DNA of 64,000 bases from Palaemon carinicauda. Lineage: Eukaryota; Arthropoda; Malacostraca; Decapoda; Palaemonidae. Below are positions 1 through 10,608 of this stretch, piece after piece. Position 1 is the first letter of the stretch. Each line of letters opens with the position of its first letter. The DNA lies in contig NC_090763.1 in NCBI RefSeq assembly GCF_036898095.1, forward strand, positions 58,465,530 to 58,529,529, read 5' to 3'. The position numbers and the translations under genes are program-made. The notes beneath the pieces are model-generated. The model saw nothing but the letters and a program-made list of their open reading frames with translations. It was not told the origin of the DNA and did no database searches.

Positions 1-279
1 TCGATGACCCTGATAGCTCCGCTATGGCATCACGTAGAGTGTTTTCCTGACCTTCTGCAACTCCTTACGGAGCTCCCGAGAGAACTCCCTCCACGTCACA
101 AGCTACTCAGACAACCACACGCCAACATCTTCCACAAAGCCGTAGGTTCGCTTCGACTTCACGCCTGGAGACTATCCAGCACCTCCTTGCTGAGAGAGGA
201 TTTTCGCAGCAAGTTGCGAATAGGATGTTTGGACACCTGCGCAGGTCATCCGCAGGGGTCTACCAGGCGAAGTGGCTAG
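1..279 (+). pseudogene. Pol C-terminus of A1 (methyltransferase-like tail)
   Basis: Frame 1 is open from the window edge to a stop at 277-279. The residues TLIAPLWHH and the Leu/Arg-rich tail match the end of Pol in A2 and A3, just after the DIRS methyltransferase-like region. In A3 the frame stops after LHA (tga at 16779-16781). Here that codon reads tgg, so translation would run about 30 codons further into the recombinase region. It overlaps the start of the YR frame, as in the other copies. It is a fragment of an element that is probably inactive. Confidence 0.7.
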
Positions 280-1211
280 TTTTCTGTGGTTGGTGTCGTG
301 GAAGGGGTATCTCTCCGCTCGATGCCACTATTCCAGCAATAGCGGAGTTCTTCGTGTATTTGCGGGAAGAAATGCGCCTTTCAGTCTCGTCAGTGAAAGG
401 CTATCGCTCAGCCTTAAGTCTAGCCTTCAGGCTCAAAGGAGTGGACATTTCTTCCTCGCTGGAACTTTCTCTACTCTTACGTAGTTATGAACTTACCTGC
501 CCTCAGTCGGAAGTGAGACCTCCTCCATGGAATGTGGTTCGAGTTCTCAGGTCTCTGAAGAGACCTCCCTACGAACCATTACGCCAGGCTTCAGATCGCC
601 ACCTTACTTGGAAGACGGTGTTCCTGCTAGCTTTGGCTTCGGCCAAACGAGTCAGCGAACTTCATGGTCTCTCATACGACATCGCCCATTCAAGGGGATG
701 GGGGGAGGTAACGTTCAGCTTCGTCCCTGAGTTTGTTGCCAAGACTCAGAATCCGGGAGTGCCGGAACCTCGGTTCGACTCTTTCCAGGTTTCGAGTTTT
801 CGTTCTGTAATAGATGACCCAGACCATCTCCTACTGTGCCCAGTAAGGAGTCTGAGGTTGTATTTTAAAAGAACAGCTGCAGTTCGTCCCCAGGTGTAAG
901 CCTTGTTTGTGAGCACAGGGAAAACGAAGAGGAGGGTCAATAGGAATACCATCTCGGCCTGGATTCGCAAGGTAATACACCTAGCCTTGAATCCCGACCC
1001 TCCTCCGTCACGTCGCCCTAGAGCACATGATGTCAGGGGCATAGCTACGTCCCTGGCCTTCAAGAAAAACTATTCAATGACACAGGTCCTGCAAGCTGGG
1101 GTGTGGAAGCGTCAGACGACCTTCACAGCCCACTACCTGCAAGACGTGACTCACAGGAGACTCGATACGTTCCCTATCGGCCCTGTGGTGGCTGCACAAC
1201 AGCTGGTCTAA
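24..1211 (+). pseudogene. DIRS tyrosine recombinase (YR), copy A1
   Basis: Integrase of the DIRS element: a tyrosine site-specific recombinase that would insert the circular DNA product without target duplication. The start chosen is ATG 24 (MASRR), the same start as in A2, A3 and family B. Catalytic residues are visible: Arg near residue 209 in SAKRVSEL, the HxxR box HDVR at codons 1026-1037, and the nucleophile Tyr in AHYL at 1134-1136. Two in-frame stops break it: tga at 48-50, very near the start, and taa at 897-899 between the first catalytic Arg and the HxxR box. The second is shared with A2. The N-terminal half includes the SAM-like DNA-binding segment (SSAGVYQAKW, then VKGYRSALS). Confidence 0.85.
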
Positions 1212-1693
1212 CCTCAGGCTCCTTAGTGGACAGGTAGCAGAAGGTTGAGGGCATTGTTACCCGGTTTTAGTCTGCATGAATGAAAAGGTTTGTCTGGCCC
1301 TTATTCTTTTTTTCATCCTCTCCTCCCTTGGAGAAAGCAGCATCCTGGGTTCTCTGCACAGCTGACCTCAAACCACTGCAGGTAAACCATGCTTCCTTGT
1401 GTTCCTAGTATTAAGGTTAATACTGTCATGTCCCCATACCCTGACGAGGTGGTATTGGGAGAGTCCTAGTCTAGAATTCCATCTGAAGAACTCCAGGTCA
1501 ACTTCCTAGGACGAGTCACGCTTCTCACCTTCACACACAGCTTATGTAGGCCGCAGCAGTTGCACAGCAATGCTAGCGAGGCGCAGGGACTCCTTATTTC
1601 TTGAGTACTTACACACTCAAATATTGAGTCCCCGGGCAAAGCCAAAGCCAGTATGGCAGGGACTTACCACCCTTCCTAAGGGGTGAGTCACCC

Positions 1694-1790
1694 ATATTAA
1701 ATAGCGCGGTTTGTATTTCAGTTACGGAACAAATGACAAATTCGTAGATAATTTGTATTTTTCTTAACTATACAAACCTTAGCTATTTAA
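1694..1790 (+). repeat. ICR of A1 (circle-junction complement)
   Basis: Read in reverse complement, this stretch runs through the right terminus (tatagttaagaaaaatacaa and onward to tttgtcat) and straight into the left terminus (ttgttccgtaactgaaatac). It therefore carries the junction that a circular intermediate would have. This is the defining internal complementary region of DIRS elements. Small differences from the present termini show the copy has aged. Confidence 0.8.
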
Positions 1791-1835
1791 TCAAACTTGC
1801 CCGCCAGCCCTGTCCCCCGTGAAGTCCTACCTTTA

Positions 1836-1997
1836 AGCAAAGTGAAGTATTCACAGGTGTGTGTGAAGGGGGGGGGGGGTGTAGCATGCTACCCCTCCCT
1901 ACTCCCCGCTAAATAGCGGTGGAGTAGTAAACCCTCGTTAAAAATCTAATAGCTTGTCATTTCAGCTACGCCGAAGTAATAACCCATATTAAATAGC
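1836..1997 (+). repeat. Right inverted terminal repeat of A1
   Basis: Reverse complement of the family-A left repeat (compare 2285-2443). Shared blocks include the ends gctatttaat, ttcggcgtagctgaaatgac and ttagatttttaacgagggtt, and the run of G or C around the taccc/gggta motifs. A run of G occurs at about 1868-1880. Confidence 0.75.
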
Positions 1998-2046
1998 TAA
2001 GCTTTGTATAGTTAGGAAAAATACAAATTATCTACGAATTTGTCAT

Positions 2047-2257
2047 ATTTCAGGCATATGGTAAATGTTAACCTACTTGGGGAAAGTTACTTAGTTCAGT
2101 CATTTTAGGTAACCTTTCCTGTGAAATCTCAGATTTGACCACAGGGATGTATAGAAAAATGTAAAATGCTTCAAACTTTAGTGTTTATCCAAATTTGCTT
2201 AAGAATCTTTAAGGGAATCTTTTCATAAATCATGGACTTAGTCTGAATAAAATATAA
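2047..2257. repeat. 211-bp spacer, first copy
   Basis: Non-coding AT-rich sequence between the right end of A1 and the left end of A2. It is repeated nearly base for base at 10609-10819 between A2 and A3. Identical spacers between elements show that the elements were duplicated as part of a larger segment. Confidence 0.85.
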
Positions 2258-2284
2258 ATTGTTCCATAACCGAAATACAAACCA

Positions 2285-2443
2285 CGCTATTTAATTAGGG
2301 TATTACTTTCGGCGTAGCTGAAATGACGAACCATTAGATTTTTAACGAGGGTTTACTACCCTCCCGCTAGTTAGCGAGGGGGTAGGGAGGGGTAGCTAGC
2401 TACCCCTCCCCCCTCACACACCGCTGAATAGCTCACTTTGCTT
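2285..2443 (+). repeat. Left inverted terminal repeat of A2
   Basis: Inverted match to 10401-10560 at the right end. It contains a perfect 18-bp palindrome, ggggtagctagctacccc, at about 2391-2408, flanked by C-rich and G-rich runs. Confidence 0.8.
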
Positions 2444-3026
2444 TTGGCTCGGGTGATGAACAGACGTGTGTGCTCACACCCTTGCTTATTGACAGCCTTA
2501 ATCTTTTTGCTTTTTCTTTCAGTGTGTGTTTGGAAGTTGGCCTCTACCATTATGCGGAAGTGCCCCGGATTACCTGACCGCCCTTGTGGCACTTATGTCC
2601 TGCAGGGGCCAACGGTGTGACAGAGACAAAGTATGCAGTGAGTGTAGGGAGTGATCTACCTCCCAGTGGGAGAGGTTTTCCCGGCGCCGGAGGAAGATGT
2701 CCAAAAGGGATCTTTCTTCTTCAAGGGTTTCCTTGAAGAAAGGAAAATCCAGGGACTCTTCTTCCCTAGCCCGAACCTCCTCCGAAGCTCCCGCTCGAGC
2801 GGCCTCTTCCGAGAGACCGTCGAGTGGTAGCATAGGCCGTTCTTTTGTTGACCGACCTCGGGGTTCGGGAGAGGGAGTTGCCTCCCATAGCGAGGCAGCT
2901 CCTTCTCCTCCCTCGGGGGAGGATTTATCATTTAACTCTGTGAATAATGATGATTTGTTGTAGCTTTGGGCTTCCTTGGGGCTTAAGGGCTCGCCCTCCA
3001 GGGAAGCCCTGTTTGACTTAATTCAG

Positions 3027-3112
3027 TTGGAGGCTGCTGTCAAACAGTCGCCGGTGATAGCAGAGGTTGTTGGAGGCTGCTGTCAAACAGTCGCCGGTGA
3101 TAGCAGAGGTTG
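3027..3112 (+). repeat. 43-bp tandem duplication in Gag of A2
   Basis: The unit starting ttggaggctgctgtcaaaca occurs exactly twice, at 3027-3069 and 3070-3112. Since 43 is not a multiple of 3 it moves the Gag frame. The same duplication is in A3 (from about 11623), so it predates the copying of this segment. Confidence 0.9.
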
Positions 3113-4115
3113 ACCCTCTGTCTATCGTCGACGTTGTTGTGGCAGGGGCCTCCGACGAGGTGGGTCAAACCCCAGCCTTAGTTCCCGATGCAGCTGAAGG
3201 CTTAGTTCCTCCCTCTGAACATCCTTCGAGGGAGGAGCTAAGTCCTACGGTCTCTCCTGCAGGTGATTCTCCCCCTCAGGGGAGTTCACTGACAGAGACT
3301 CCTCTTCGGAGGACTGATGATGGTCTGCTTGCCGCCCCGAGAGGATGTATCCGTCGGAAGGCTCGCCTTCCCCTTCGCCGTAGAGGCCTTCCTTCTCCTC
3401 ACAAGGGAGTTAGGAGGCGCCTCTTCGGCTCTTCGCTATCGCAGTCCCCCGCAGAGGATCCTCCTCGCTGTGCTCCGACCGTTGCAGTTGCATCCTTGGA
3501 CCTCTCTGCCGATCGTTCTCCTTCGCCTGCCAGACCTTCGGACCTGCTGTCTCCGTTCCTCTCTGCTGACGCGCGTTGGGCGCCCACGCATCCCGTTTTC
3601 CAACGGGTACCGGTCCCTTCGGGGCATAAGCGCCAGGTATCCCCTGCGCTTCAACGTTCTCCTGCTCGCAAGCGCTCTCCTGCGGTGAAGTCTCTCTACG
3701 CAGAACTTCATTTTCAGAGACAACACCCCAGAGACCTCTTGCAGCTGAGACTTCTCTCCATCGTTCTCCTGCTCTTCAGCGCTCACCTGCTCGCCAGCAC
3801 TCACCTGCGCGCCAGAGCTCTCCTGTTCGCCAGCGGTCTTCTCCTTGCCAGCGTTCAGCAGCGCGCCCTCATCCTGATGTGCGCCCACGATCTCCTGCTC
3901 GCCAGCGCTCTTCACCTGCGCGCCATCGTTCGCCTGCGCGCCCACGATCTCCGGATCTGGGCACAAGAAGGAGGACTCTAGATTCTCCTTCTCTTCAGCA
4001 TCAGCCATCGCCTACGCGCCATCGCGCGCAGACACCAGATCCTGCTGCGCGCCCTCCTGCTCGCCCACGCACTAGGGGGAACATCCCTGCGCGTGGGCGC
4101 TCGTCTAGAGCTCGC

Positions 4116-5320
4116 AGCTAGTGTCGGTTAACTTAGTGGTACTGTAATTGGCTAAAGGTGGTGGTGGTTAGCTTTTTAGTGCTGGTATCCGCTGCAGGTT
4201 GTGGTGGTTAGCCTAGCGGTATTGAAAGCTGTTGCAGGTGGTAGTGGTTAGACTAACGAAAATGAAAGCCTCTGCAGCTAGTGTGAGTTAACCTAGTGGT
4301 ACTGAAATCAGCTACAGGTTGTGGTGGTTAGCTTTGTAGTGCTGATATCCACTGCAGGTGGTGGTGGTGGTGGTTAGCCTAGCGATACTGAAAGCTGCTG
4401 CAGGTGATGGGGGTTAGCCTAGCAGTACTGAAAGCCTCTGCAGGAGGCAGTGGTTAGCCTAGCAATAATGAAAGCTGCTGCAGGTGGTGGTGATTAGCCT
4501 AGCAGTAATGAAAGCTGCTGCAGGTGGTGGTGGTTAGCCTAGCAGTAATGAAAGCTGCTGCAGGTGGTGGTGGTTAGCCTAGCAGTAATGAGAGCTGCTG
4601 CAGGTGGTGGTGGTTAGCCTAGCAGTAATGAAAGCTGCTGCAGGTGGAGGTGGTTAGCCTAGCAGTAGTGAAGGCTGCTGTAGATGGTGGTGGTTAGCCT
4701 AGCAGTAGTGAAAGCTGCTGCAGGTGGTGGTGATTAGCCTAGCAGTAATGAAAGCTGCTGCAGGTGGTGGTGGTTAGCCTAGCAGTAATGAAAGCTTCTG
4801 TAGGTGGTGTTGGTTAGCATAGCGGTACAGTATTGTAAGCTGCTGCAGGTGGTGATGGTTAGCATAGTGGTACTGTAATCTGATGCAGGTGATAGTGGTG
4901 GTTAGTCGAGCAACACTGAAAGCTGCTACAGGTGGTGGGGTTAACCCTGGCAGTACTTTAAGCTGCTGCAAGTATCAGTGGTTAGGTTATCAATACTGAA
5001 AGTTGCTGCAGTGTGGTGGTTAACATAGCGGTACTGTAAGTTGCTACAGGTGATGGTGGTTAGCCTTGCAGTACTGAAAGCCCCTGCAGGTGGTGGTGAT
5101 CAACCTAGTATTAATGAAAGCTGCTGTCAGTGGTTAACCAAGGAATACTGAAAGGTATTGTAGATGGTGGTACTGAAAGCCGCTGTAGGTGATAGTTAAC
5201 CTAGAGGTACTTGAAGCCATTGTAATTGGTTATGTTATTAAATTTAGAATACAACAGAAATCTGCTGTAGGTAGTGATTAGCCTAGTGAGTACTGAAAGC
5301 CATTGTAGGTTCGGTTATCC
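4116..5320. repeat. Minisatellite, 40-bp unit, about 30 copies
   Basis: Period of 40 bp, clearest at 4480-4800, with consensus pieces gctgctgcaggtggtggtgg and ttagcctagcagtaatgaaa. Units degrade toward both ends. The period is not a multiple of 3 and stops occur in the frames, so it is non-coding. It begins exactly where similarity of A2 to A3 Gag stops (4115, matching 12711) and ends where more diverged Gag similarity resumes (5321, matching about 13353). Confidence 0.9.
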
Positions 5321-6797
5321 TAGGGATCAATCGATCCCCTTCCCTCCAGAGGGAGTGTCTGACAGCGCGACTGTCAGCTAGCAGCCCTGGTTTGGGACCA
5401 TAGTCAGAGCTCTCATGCAGTCTTTTAAGTCTGTGTTCTCTGAACTGGGTCACAAATCAGTGGCGACTTCTTCTCCCCTGAAGAGGAAGAGAGGAGTCCC
5501 CTCCGTGGTGACTTCTCCGAGGGCTAAGCTGTCTCCTCAGAAATCCTTGCGCAAGGCTCCCTCTCCCCCCCAGACTTTCTCTCCCTCTCCTGCGGATGAG
5601 GATTTCCCATCCTCGGGAGTTGGACGAGCCGGTCCGTTCCCCCATCGCACCGAAATCTTCTCGCACAGGGGTAGAGAAGAGCCTGCATCCATCGTTACTA
5701 GAGCCCTGTATCCCTCCCAGGAGGGAGCCGAAGGACTCGAAGACTTTACCTAAGTTTTCGGCAAGGATCAGACAGGAGCCAGCTAGACCTTCGGAGAATG
5801 TCCACGAGTCCCGCCAGGAAGAGCCACTGGGGACAGGAGACTTTGCTGCTAGCCCTTCGGGAGGAGAGCTTCAAGAGTCAGAACATGCGTTCTGGCAAGT
5901 TCTGACCCTCATGAGAAATCTCAACGGGTTTCCGGACCCAGAGATTTCCCTCGTGAGGGTAAGGACACGGTCTTGGACTGAGTCTCTGGCACCCAGAAAC
6001 CCTCTAGGGCCAGTGCAGCTTTGCCCTGGTCACAAGGGATGAAGAGTGCCAGAGACAAAGTCAAAGGCCAGCTCTCTGAGCTTGCCTCCTCCAACAGATC
6101 CAGCGCCGGTAACAAGCTCCTCCCTCCTCCTCGAGTCCACCAGAGGAGGTATTTCGAGATCTTAGAGGAGACTTGTTTGGGTCTTCCTGTTCACCATTCT
6201 GTGGAAGAACTCACTGGGGGAGTCCCTCTAGAGAGACTCCAACCGGCATGTTTTGTATTCTGCTACTGAGATCCTAAGCCAGGAGAAGGTGGTGAAATGT
6301 GCCATGCAGGCAACCTCGTGGCTTGACATCTGGCTCGGGTCTCTGGGCATCCTGGTGCAGTCTGAGGATCTGTCCAAGGAAAGCACCAGGAAGGCACTGG
6401 AGACATTCTTACTCCCGGGCATGCGGACCATCGAGTTTCTGGCCCACCAAGTCTCGAGCTTGTGGGCCAATACGATCCTGAAACGACGGGACGCAGTGGC
6501 TGAGAGATTTCACCAGAAGGTCCCCAGTTCCGACGTTAGCAGGCTCAGACATTCTTCCGTATTCGGTAAGAGGTTGTTCGAGCCTAAGGACGTGGAGCTA
6601 GCCGCTGAGAGGTGGAGGATTCCCTCCTCCATAGGGCCCTGACATCGAGGCCCTACAAACCTCCAGCAACCCAACAGCCCCGTCCAGCTAAGAATGCGAA
6701 GAAGACGACAGCAACAAAGCCAAAGGTGTCTAAGCCCTTTCCTGTCATGACAGGAAGGGCAGAAAGTCCTCTAGGGGAGGTAAAAATCCTAGAGGGA

Positions 6798-8676
6798 GTG
6801 GCCGAGGCCGTAAACGCTAGGATTGGCAGTCCCCCTGCATGTCCACCAGAGGGGGGATGCCTACAAAGTTGCGCGACAAGGTGGCAGCAACTCTGGGCAG
6901 ATACCTGGACGATTTCCGTGATCGGTCAGGAATATCGCATCCCGTTCACAACGTCTCTACCTCCCCTGATAGCGAAGCCAGTGTCATTGAGCTCCCTTAC
7001 TATGGGATCGGTAAGGGGGCAAGCCCTCCGGGCAGAAGTCGAGACTATGTTGAAGAAGGACGCTCTCCAAGAGGTGGCAGACGGGTCCCCAGGCTTCTAC
7101 AGTCGACTCTTTCTTGTAAAGAAGGCGTCTGGAGGCTGGAGACCAGTCATCGACCTCTCTACCCTGAACGGGTTTGTCAAACAGACACCGTTCAGCATGG
7201 AGACGGCAGACACGGTCAGACTTGCAGTGAGACCACAAGACTTCATGTGTACACTGGACCTGAAGGACGCGTACTTCCAGATCCCAGTCCACCCATCTTC
7301 AAGGAAGTACTGTACTTAAGATTTTGCCTAGACAACAAGATCTACCAGTTCAAGGTGCTGTGCTTCGGTCTCTCCACAGCTCCTCAAGTGTTCACCAGAG
7401 TGTTCACCCTGATATCATCTTGGGCTCACAGGATCGGTATCTGTCTCCTCCGTTACCTGGACGATTGGCTGATCCTAGCAGACTCGGAGGCAACCCTTCT
7501 TCGCCACCGAGACAAGATTCTCGAACTTTGCCAGGATCTAGGGATCAGCGTAAATCTCGCAAAGTCCTCTCTGCAGCCCTCTCAGAAACTGGTATACCTA
7601 GGCATGGTCATAGACACCAATCTCCACAAAGCCTTCCCATCAGACGACAGGATAGCAAGGCTGAGGAAGGTCGTAAGGCCTTTCCTCAAACAAGAAGAAC
7701 TTCCAGCCCAAGAGTGGTTACGTCTCCTCAGCCATCTCTCTTCCCTGGCCCGTCTGGTTCCCAATGGTTGCCTCAGAATGAGATCTCTCCAGTGGCGACT
7801 CAAGTCTCGGTGGAATCAAGGACACGATTCCCCGGACACTCTGATCCCTATGGGTCCTACGGAACAGACGGACCTTCAGTGGTGGGTGGCAGACGAGAAC
7901 CTATGAAAGGGAGTGGATCTTCTCGTCCTTCCCCCGGATTTGATGTTGTTTTCGGACGCATCAAAGAGAGGGGGGGGGGGGGGGGGCGCCACGTTCTGAA
8001 CCACAGGACCTCAGGCCTGTGGTCAGAATCAAGAAAGTACCTCCACATAAACCTGCAAGAAATGAAGGCCGTATTCCTGGCACTTCAGAAGTTCCATCAA
8101 GTCCTGACGGGCCACTCTGTGGTGGTGATGAGCGACAACACCACAGTGGTGGCTTATATCAACAAGCAAGGAGGTACCTTTTCAGAACAGCTATCCCATC
8201 TTGCAATAGAGATACTGAGATGGTCCGAAGTCCACTCGGTCACACTATCGGCTCGCTTCATTCCAGGCAAGAGGAATGTGCTCGCCGACAGTCTGAGCAG
8301 AGCGATGCAGATAGTGAGTACCGAATGGTCTTTGGATCGTCAAGTAGCCAACAAAGTCCTGACTTTGTGGGGTTCCCCGACTGTGGATCTGTTCGCTACA
8401 GCGCTGAACTTCAAGCTCCCGCTGTACTGCTCCCCAGTCCCGGACCCCAAGGCTCTCTGGCAAGATGCCTTCCAACAACGGTGGGATAACATCGATGTAT
8501 ACGCTTTTCCCCCGTTCTGTCTGATGAGGAGGGTGCTCAACAAGACCAGAATATCGGTCAATCTATCGATGACCCTGATAGCTCCGCTATGGCATCACGC
8601 AGAGTGTTTTCCGGACCTTCTGCAACTCCTTACGGAGCTCCCGAGAGAACTCCCTCCACGTCACAAGCTACTCTGA
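6798..8676 (+). pseudogene. Pol (RT, RNase H, MT-like) of A2
   Basis: Reverse transcriptase with RNase H and the DIRS methyltransferase-like tail. RT motifs seen: GGWRPVIDLS, DLKDAYFQIPVHP, CFGLSTAPQVF and the catalytic YLDDWL near 7453. RNase H shows LFSDAS and MSDNTT; the tail shows VDLFATALNF and FPPFCLM. Breaks relative to A3: a 5-bp duplication (gtact, near 7306) shifts the frame in the RT; tga at 7904-7906 replaces an Arg codon; a run of 17 G at 7970-7986 replaces the SKKGWG region and shifts the frame again; tga at 8674-8676 ends it early. No ATG is obvious near the 5' end, so the true start is uncertain. It overlaps Gag at its start and YR at its end. Confidence 0.85.
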
Positions 8677-9776
8677 CAACCACACGCCAACATTTTCCAT
8701 AAAGCCGTAGGTTCGCTTCGACTTCACGCCTGGAGACTATCCAGCACCTCCTTGCTGAGAGAGGATTTTCGCAGCAAGTTGCGAATAGGACGTTTGGACA
8801 CCTGCGCAGGTCATCCGCAGGGGTCTACCAGGCGAAGTGGCTAGTTTTCTGTGGTTGGTGTCGTGGAAGGGGTATCTCTCCGCTCGATGCCACTATTCCA
8901 GCAATAGCGGAGTTCTTCGTGTATTTGCGGGAAGAAATGCGCCTTTCAGTCTCAGCAGTGAAAGGCTATCGCTCAGCCTTAAGTCTAGCCTTAAGGCTCA
9001 AAGGAGTGGACATTTCTTCCTCGCTGGAACTTTCTCTACTCATACGTAGTTATGAACTTACCTGCCCTCAGTCGGAAGTGAGACCTCCTCCATGGAATGT
9101 GGTTCGAGTTCTCAGGTCTCTGAAGAGACCTCCCTACGAACCATTACGCCAGGCTTCAGATCGCCACCTTACTTGGAAGACGGTGTTCCTGCTAGCTTTG
9201 GCTTCGGCCAAACGAGTCAGCGAACTTCATGGTCTCTCATACGACATCGCCCATTCAAGGGGATGGGGGGAGGTAATGTTCAGCTTTGTCCCTGAGTTTG
9301 TTGCCAAGACTCAGAATCCGGGAGTGCCGGACCCTCGGTTTGACTCTTTCCAGGTTTCGAGTCTTTGTTCTGTAATAGATGACCCAGACCATCTCCTACT
9401 GTGCCCAGTAAGGAGTCTGAGGTTGTATTTTAAAAGAACAGCTGCAGTTCGTCCCCAGGTGTAAGCCTTGTTTGTGAGCACAGGGAAAACGAAGAGGAGG
9501 GTCACTAGGAATACCATCTCGGCTTGGATTCGCAAGGTAATATACCTAGCCTTGAATCCCGACCCTCCTCTGTCACGTCGCCCTAGAGCACATGATGTCA
9601 GGGGCATAGCTACGTCCCTGGCCTTTAAGGAAAACTATTCAGTGACGCAGGTCCTGCAAGCTGGGGTGTGGAAGTGTCAGGCGACCTTCACAGCCCACTA
9701 CCTGCAAGACGTGACACACAGGAGACTCGATACGTTCTCTATCGGCCCTGTGGTGGCTGCACAACAGCTGGTCTAA
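8589..9776 (+). pseudogene. DIRS tyrosine recombinase (YR), copy A2
   Basis: Same gene as in A1, from MASRR to the stop at 9774-9776. Catalytic Arg (SAKRVSEL), HDVR and the AHYL tyrosine are all present. It is broken by taa at 8700-8702 and by taa at 9462-9464, the latter shared with A1. In A3 the matching codon at that site is caa, so the ancestral frame was open there. Confidence 0.85.
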
Positions 9777-10260
9777 CCTCAGGCTCCTTAGTGGACAGGT
9801 AGCAGAAGGTTGAGGGCATTGTTACCCGGTTTTAGTCTGCATGAATGAAAAGGTTTGTCTGGCCCTTATTCTTTTCTTCATCCTCTCCTCCCTTGGAGAA
9901 AGCAGCATCCTGGGTTCTCTGCACAGCTGACCTCAAACCACTGCAGGTAAACCATGCTTCCTTGTGTTACTAGTATTAAGGTTAATACTGTCACGTCCCC
10001 ATACCCTGACGAGGTGGTATTGGGAGAGTCCTAGTCTAGAATTCCATCTGAAGAACTCCAGGTCAACTTCCTAGGACGAGTCACGCTTCTCACCTTCACA
10101 CACAGCTTATGTAGGCCGCAGCAGTTGCACAGCAATGCTAGCGAGGCGCAGGGACTCCTTATTTCTTGAGTACTTACACACTCAAATATTGAGTCCCCGG
10201 GCAAAGCCAAAGCCAGTATGGCAGGGACCTACCACCCTTCCTAAGGGGTGAGTCACCCAT

Positions 10261-10356
10261 ATTAAATAGCATGGTTTGTATTTCAGTTACGGAACAAATG
10301 ACAAATTCGTAGATGATTTGTATTTTTCTTAACTATACAAACCTTAGCTATTTAAT
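10261..10356 (+). repeat. ICR of A2
   Basis: Near-identical to the ICR of A1. Its reverse complement joins right-terminus sequence (ending tttgtcat) to left-terminus sequence (ttgttccgtaac), as expected for the internal complementary region of a DIRS element. Confidence 0.8.
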
Positions 10357-10400
10357 CAAACTTGCCCGCCAGCCCTGTCCCCCGTGAAGTCCTACCTTTA

Positions 10401-10560
10401 AGCAAAGTGAAGTATTCACAGGTGTGTGTGAGGGGGGGGGGGGTAGCAAGCTACCCCTCCCTACTCCCCGCTAAATAGCGGTGGAGTAGTAAACCCTCGT
10501 TAAAAATCTAATGGCTCGTCATTTCAGCTACGCCGAAGTAATAACCCATATTAAATAGCT
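10401..10560 (+). repeat. Right inverted terminal repeat of A2
   Basis: Inverted match to 2285-2443. A G run at about 10432-10443 varies in length between copies. The right terminus continues about 48 bp beyond the repeat to tttgtcat at 10601-10608. Confidence 0.8.
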
Positions 10561-10608
10561 AAGCTTTGTATAGTTAGGAAAAATACAAATTATCTACGAA
10601 TTTGTCAT

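Larger units (their letters stand above)
1..2046 (+). mobile_element. DIRS family A element A1, 3' part only (cut by window start)
   Basis: This is the right-hand part of a DIRS-type retrotransposon: the end of Pol, the whole tyrosine recombinase frame, a 3' untranslated stretch, an ICR (about 1694-1790), a right inverted terminal repeat (about 1836-1997) and the right terminus ending near 2046 in tttgtcat. It matches 8566-10608 of A2 almost base for base, including a shared nonsense codon in the recombinase, so the two are copies from one tandem duplication and not independent insertions. The left part lies outside the window. Confidence 0.85.
2552..6820 (+). pseudogene. Gag of A2, broken and interrupted by a minisatellite
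   Basis: Capsid-like first gene of the DIRS element. The N-terminus starts with MRKCPG and keeps part of a Cys/His cluster that is fuller in A3; a 34-bp deletion after GGCACTT has removed the DPHTLC piece here. A tga at 2663-2665 and a tag at 2961-2963 interrupt it, and a 43-bp tandem duplication (3027-3069 and 3070-3112) shifts the frame. The middle is rich in Arg, Ser, Pro and Ala (RSPAR-type repeats, about 3640-4115). The minisatellite at 4116-5320 then replaces the next part. From 5321 the C-terminal half resumes (LKRKRG, TSWLDIWLGSLGIL, HQVSSLWAN), ending in the basic tail GRGRKR at the tag 6818-6820. Several frame changes occur. Confidence 0.7.
2258..10608 (+). mobile_element. DIRS family A element A2 (chimeric, inactive)
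   Basis: An apparently full-length DIRS unit of about 8.35 kb: left inverted repeat, Gag, Pol, YR, ICR, right inverted repeat. Its 5' part (2258-4115) is nearly identical to A3, whereas its 3' part (5321-10608) is clearly more diverged from A3 but nearly identical to A1 where they overlap. Between the parts lies a 40-bp minisatellite that replaces about 640 bp of Gag. I infer that A2 was formed when an 8.6-kb segment was tandemly duplicated, joining the 5' end of one element to the 3' end of another. All its genes carry stops or frameshifts. Confidence 0.8.

Noticed and set aside
272..484. Short frame beginning MASFLWLVSWKGYL, repeated at 8837 and similar at 16885
   Set aside because: It is a shadow of the recombinase gene in another frame; its recurrence follows from the repeat of the parent gene.
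3399..4008. Minus-strand open frames opposite Gag (also 12032-12604 and 12751-13176)
   Set aside because: They mirror the GC-rich Arg/Ser/Pro repeats of Gag on the other strand and have no independent support.
4774..4971. Minus-strand frame within the minisatellite
   Set aside because: The 40-bp period is not a multiple of 3, so no repeated protein is encoded.
4116..5320. CRISPR-like array
   Set aside because: Units are contiguous with no unique spacers, and the context is eukaryotic.
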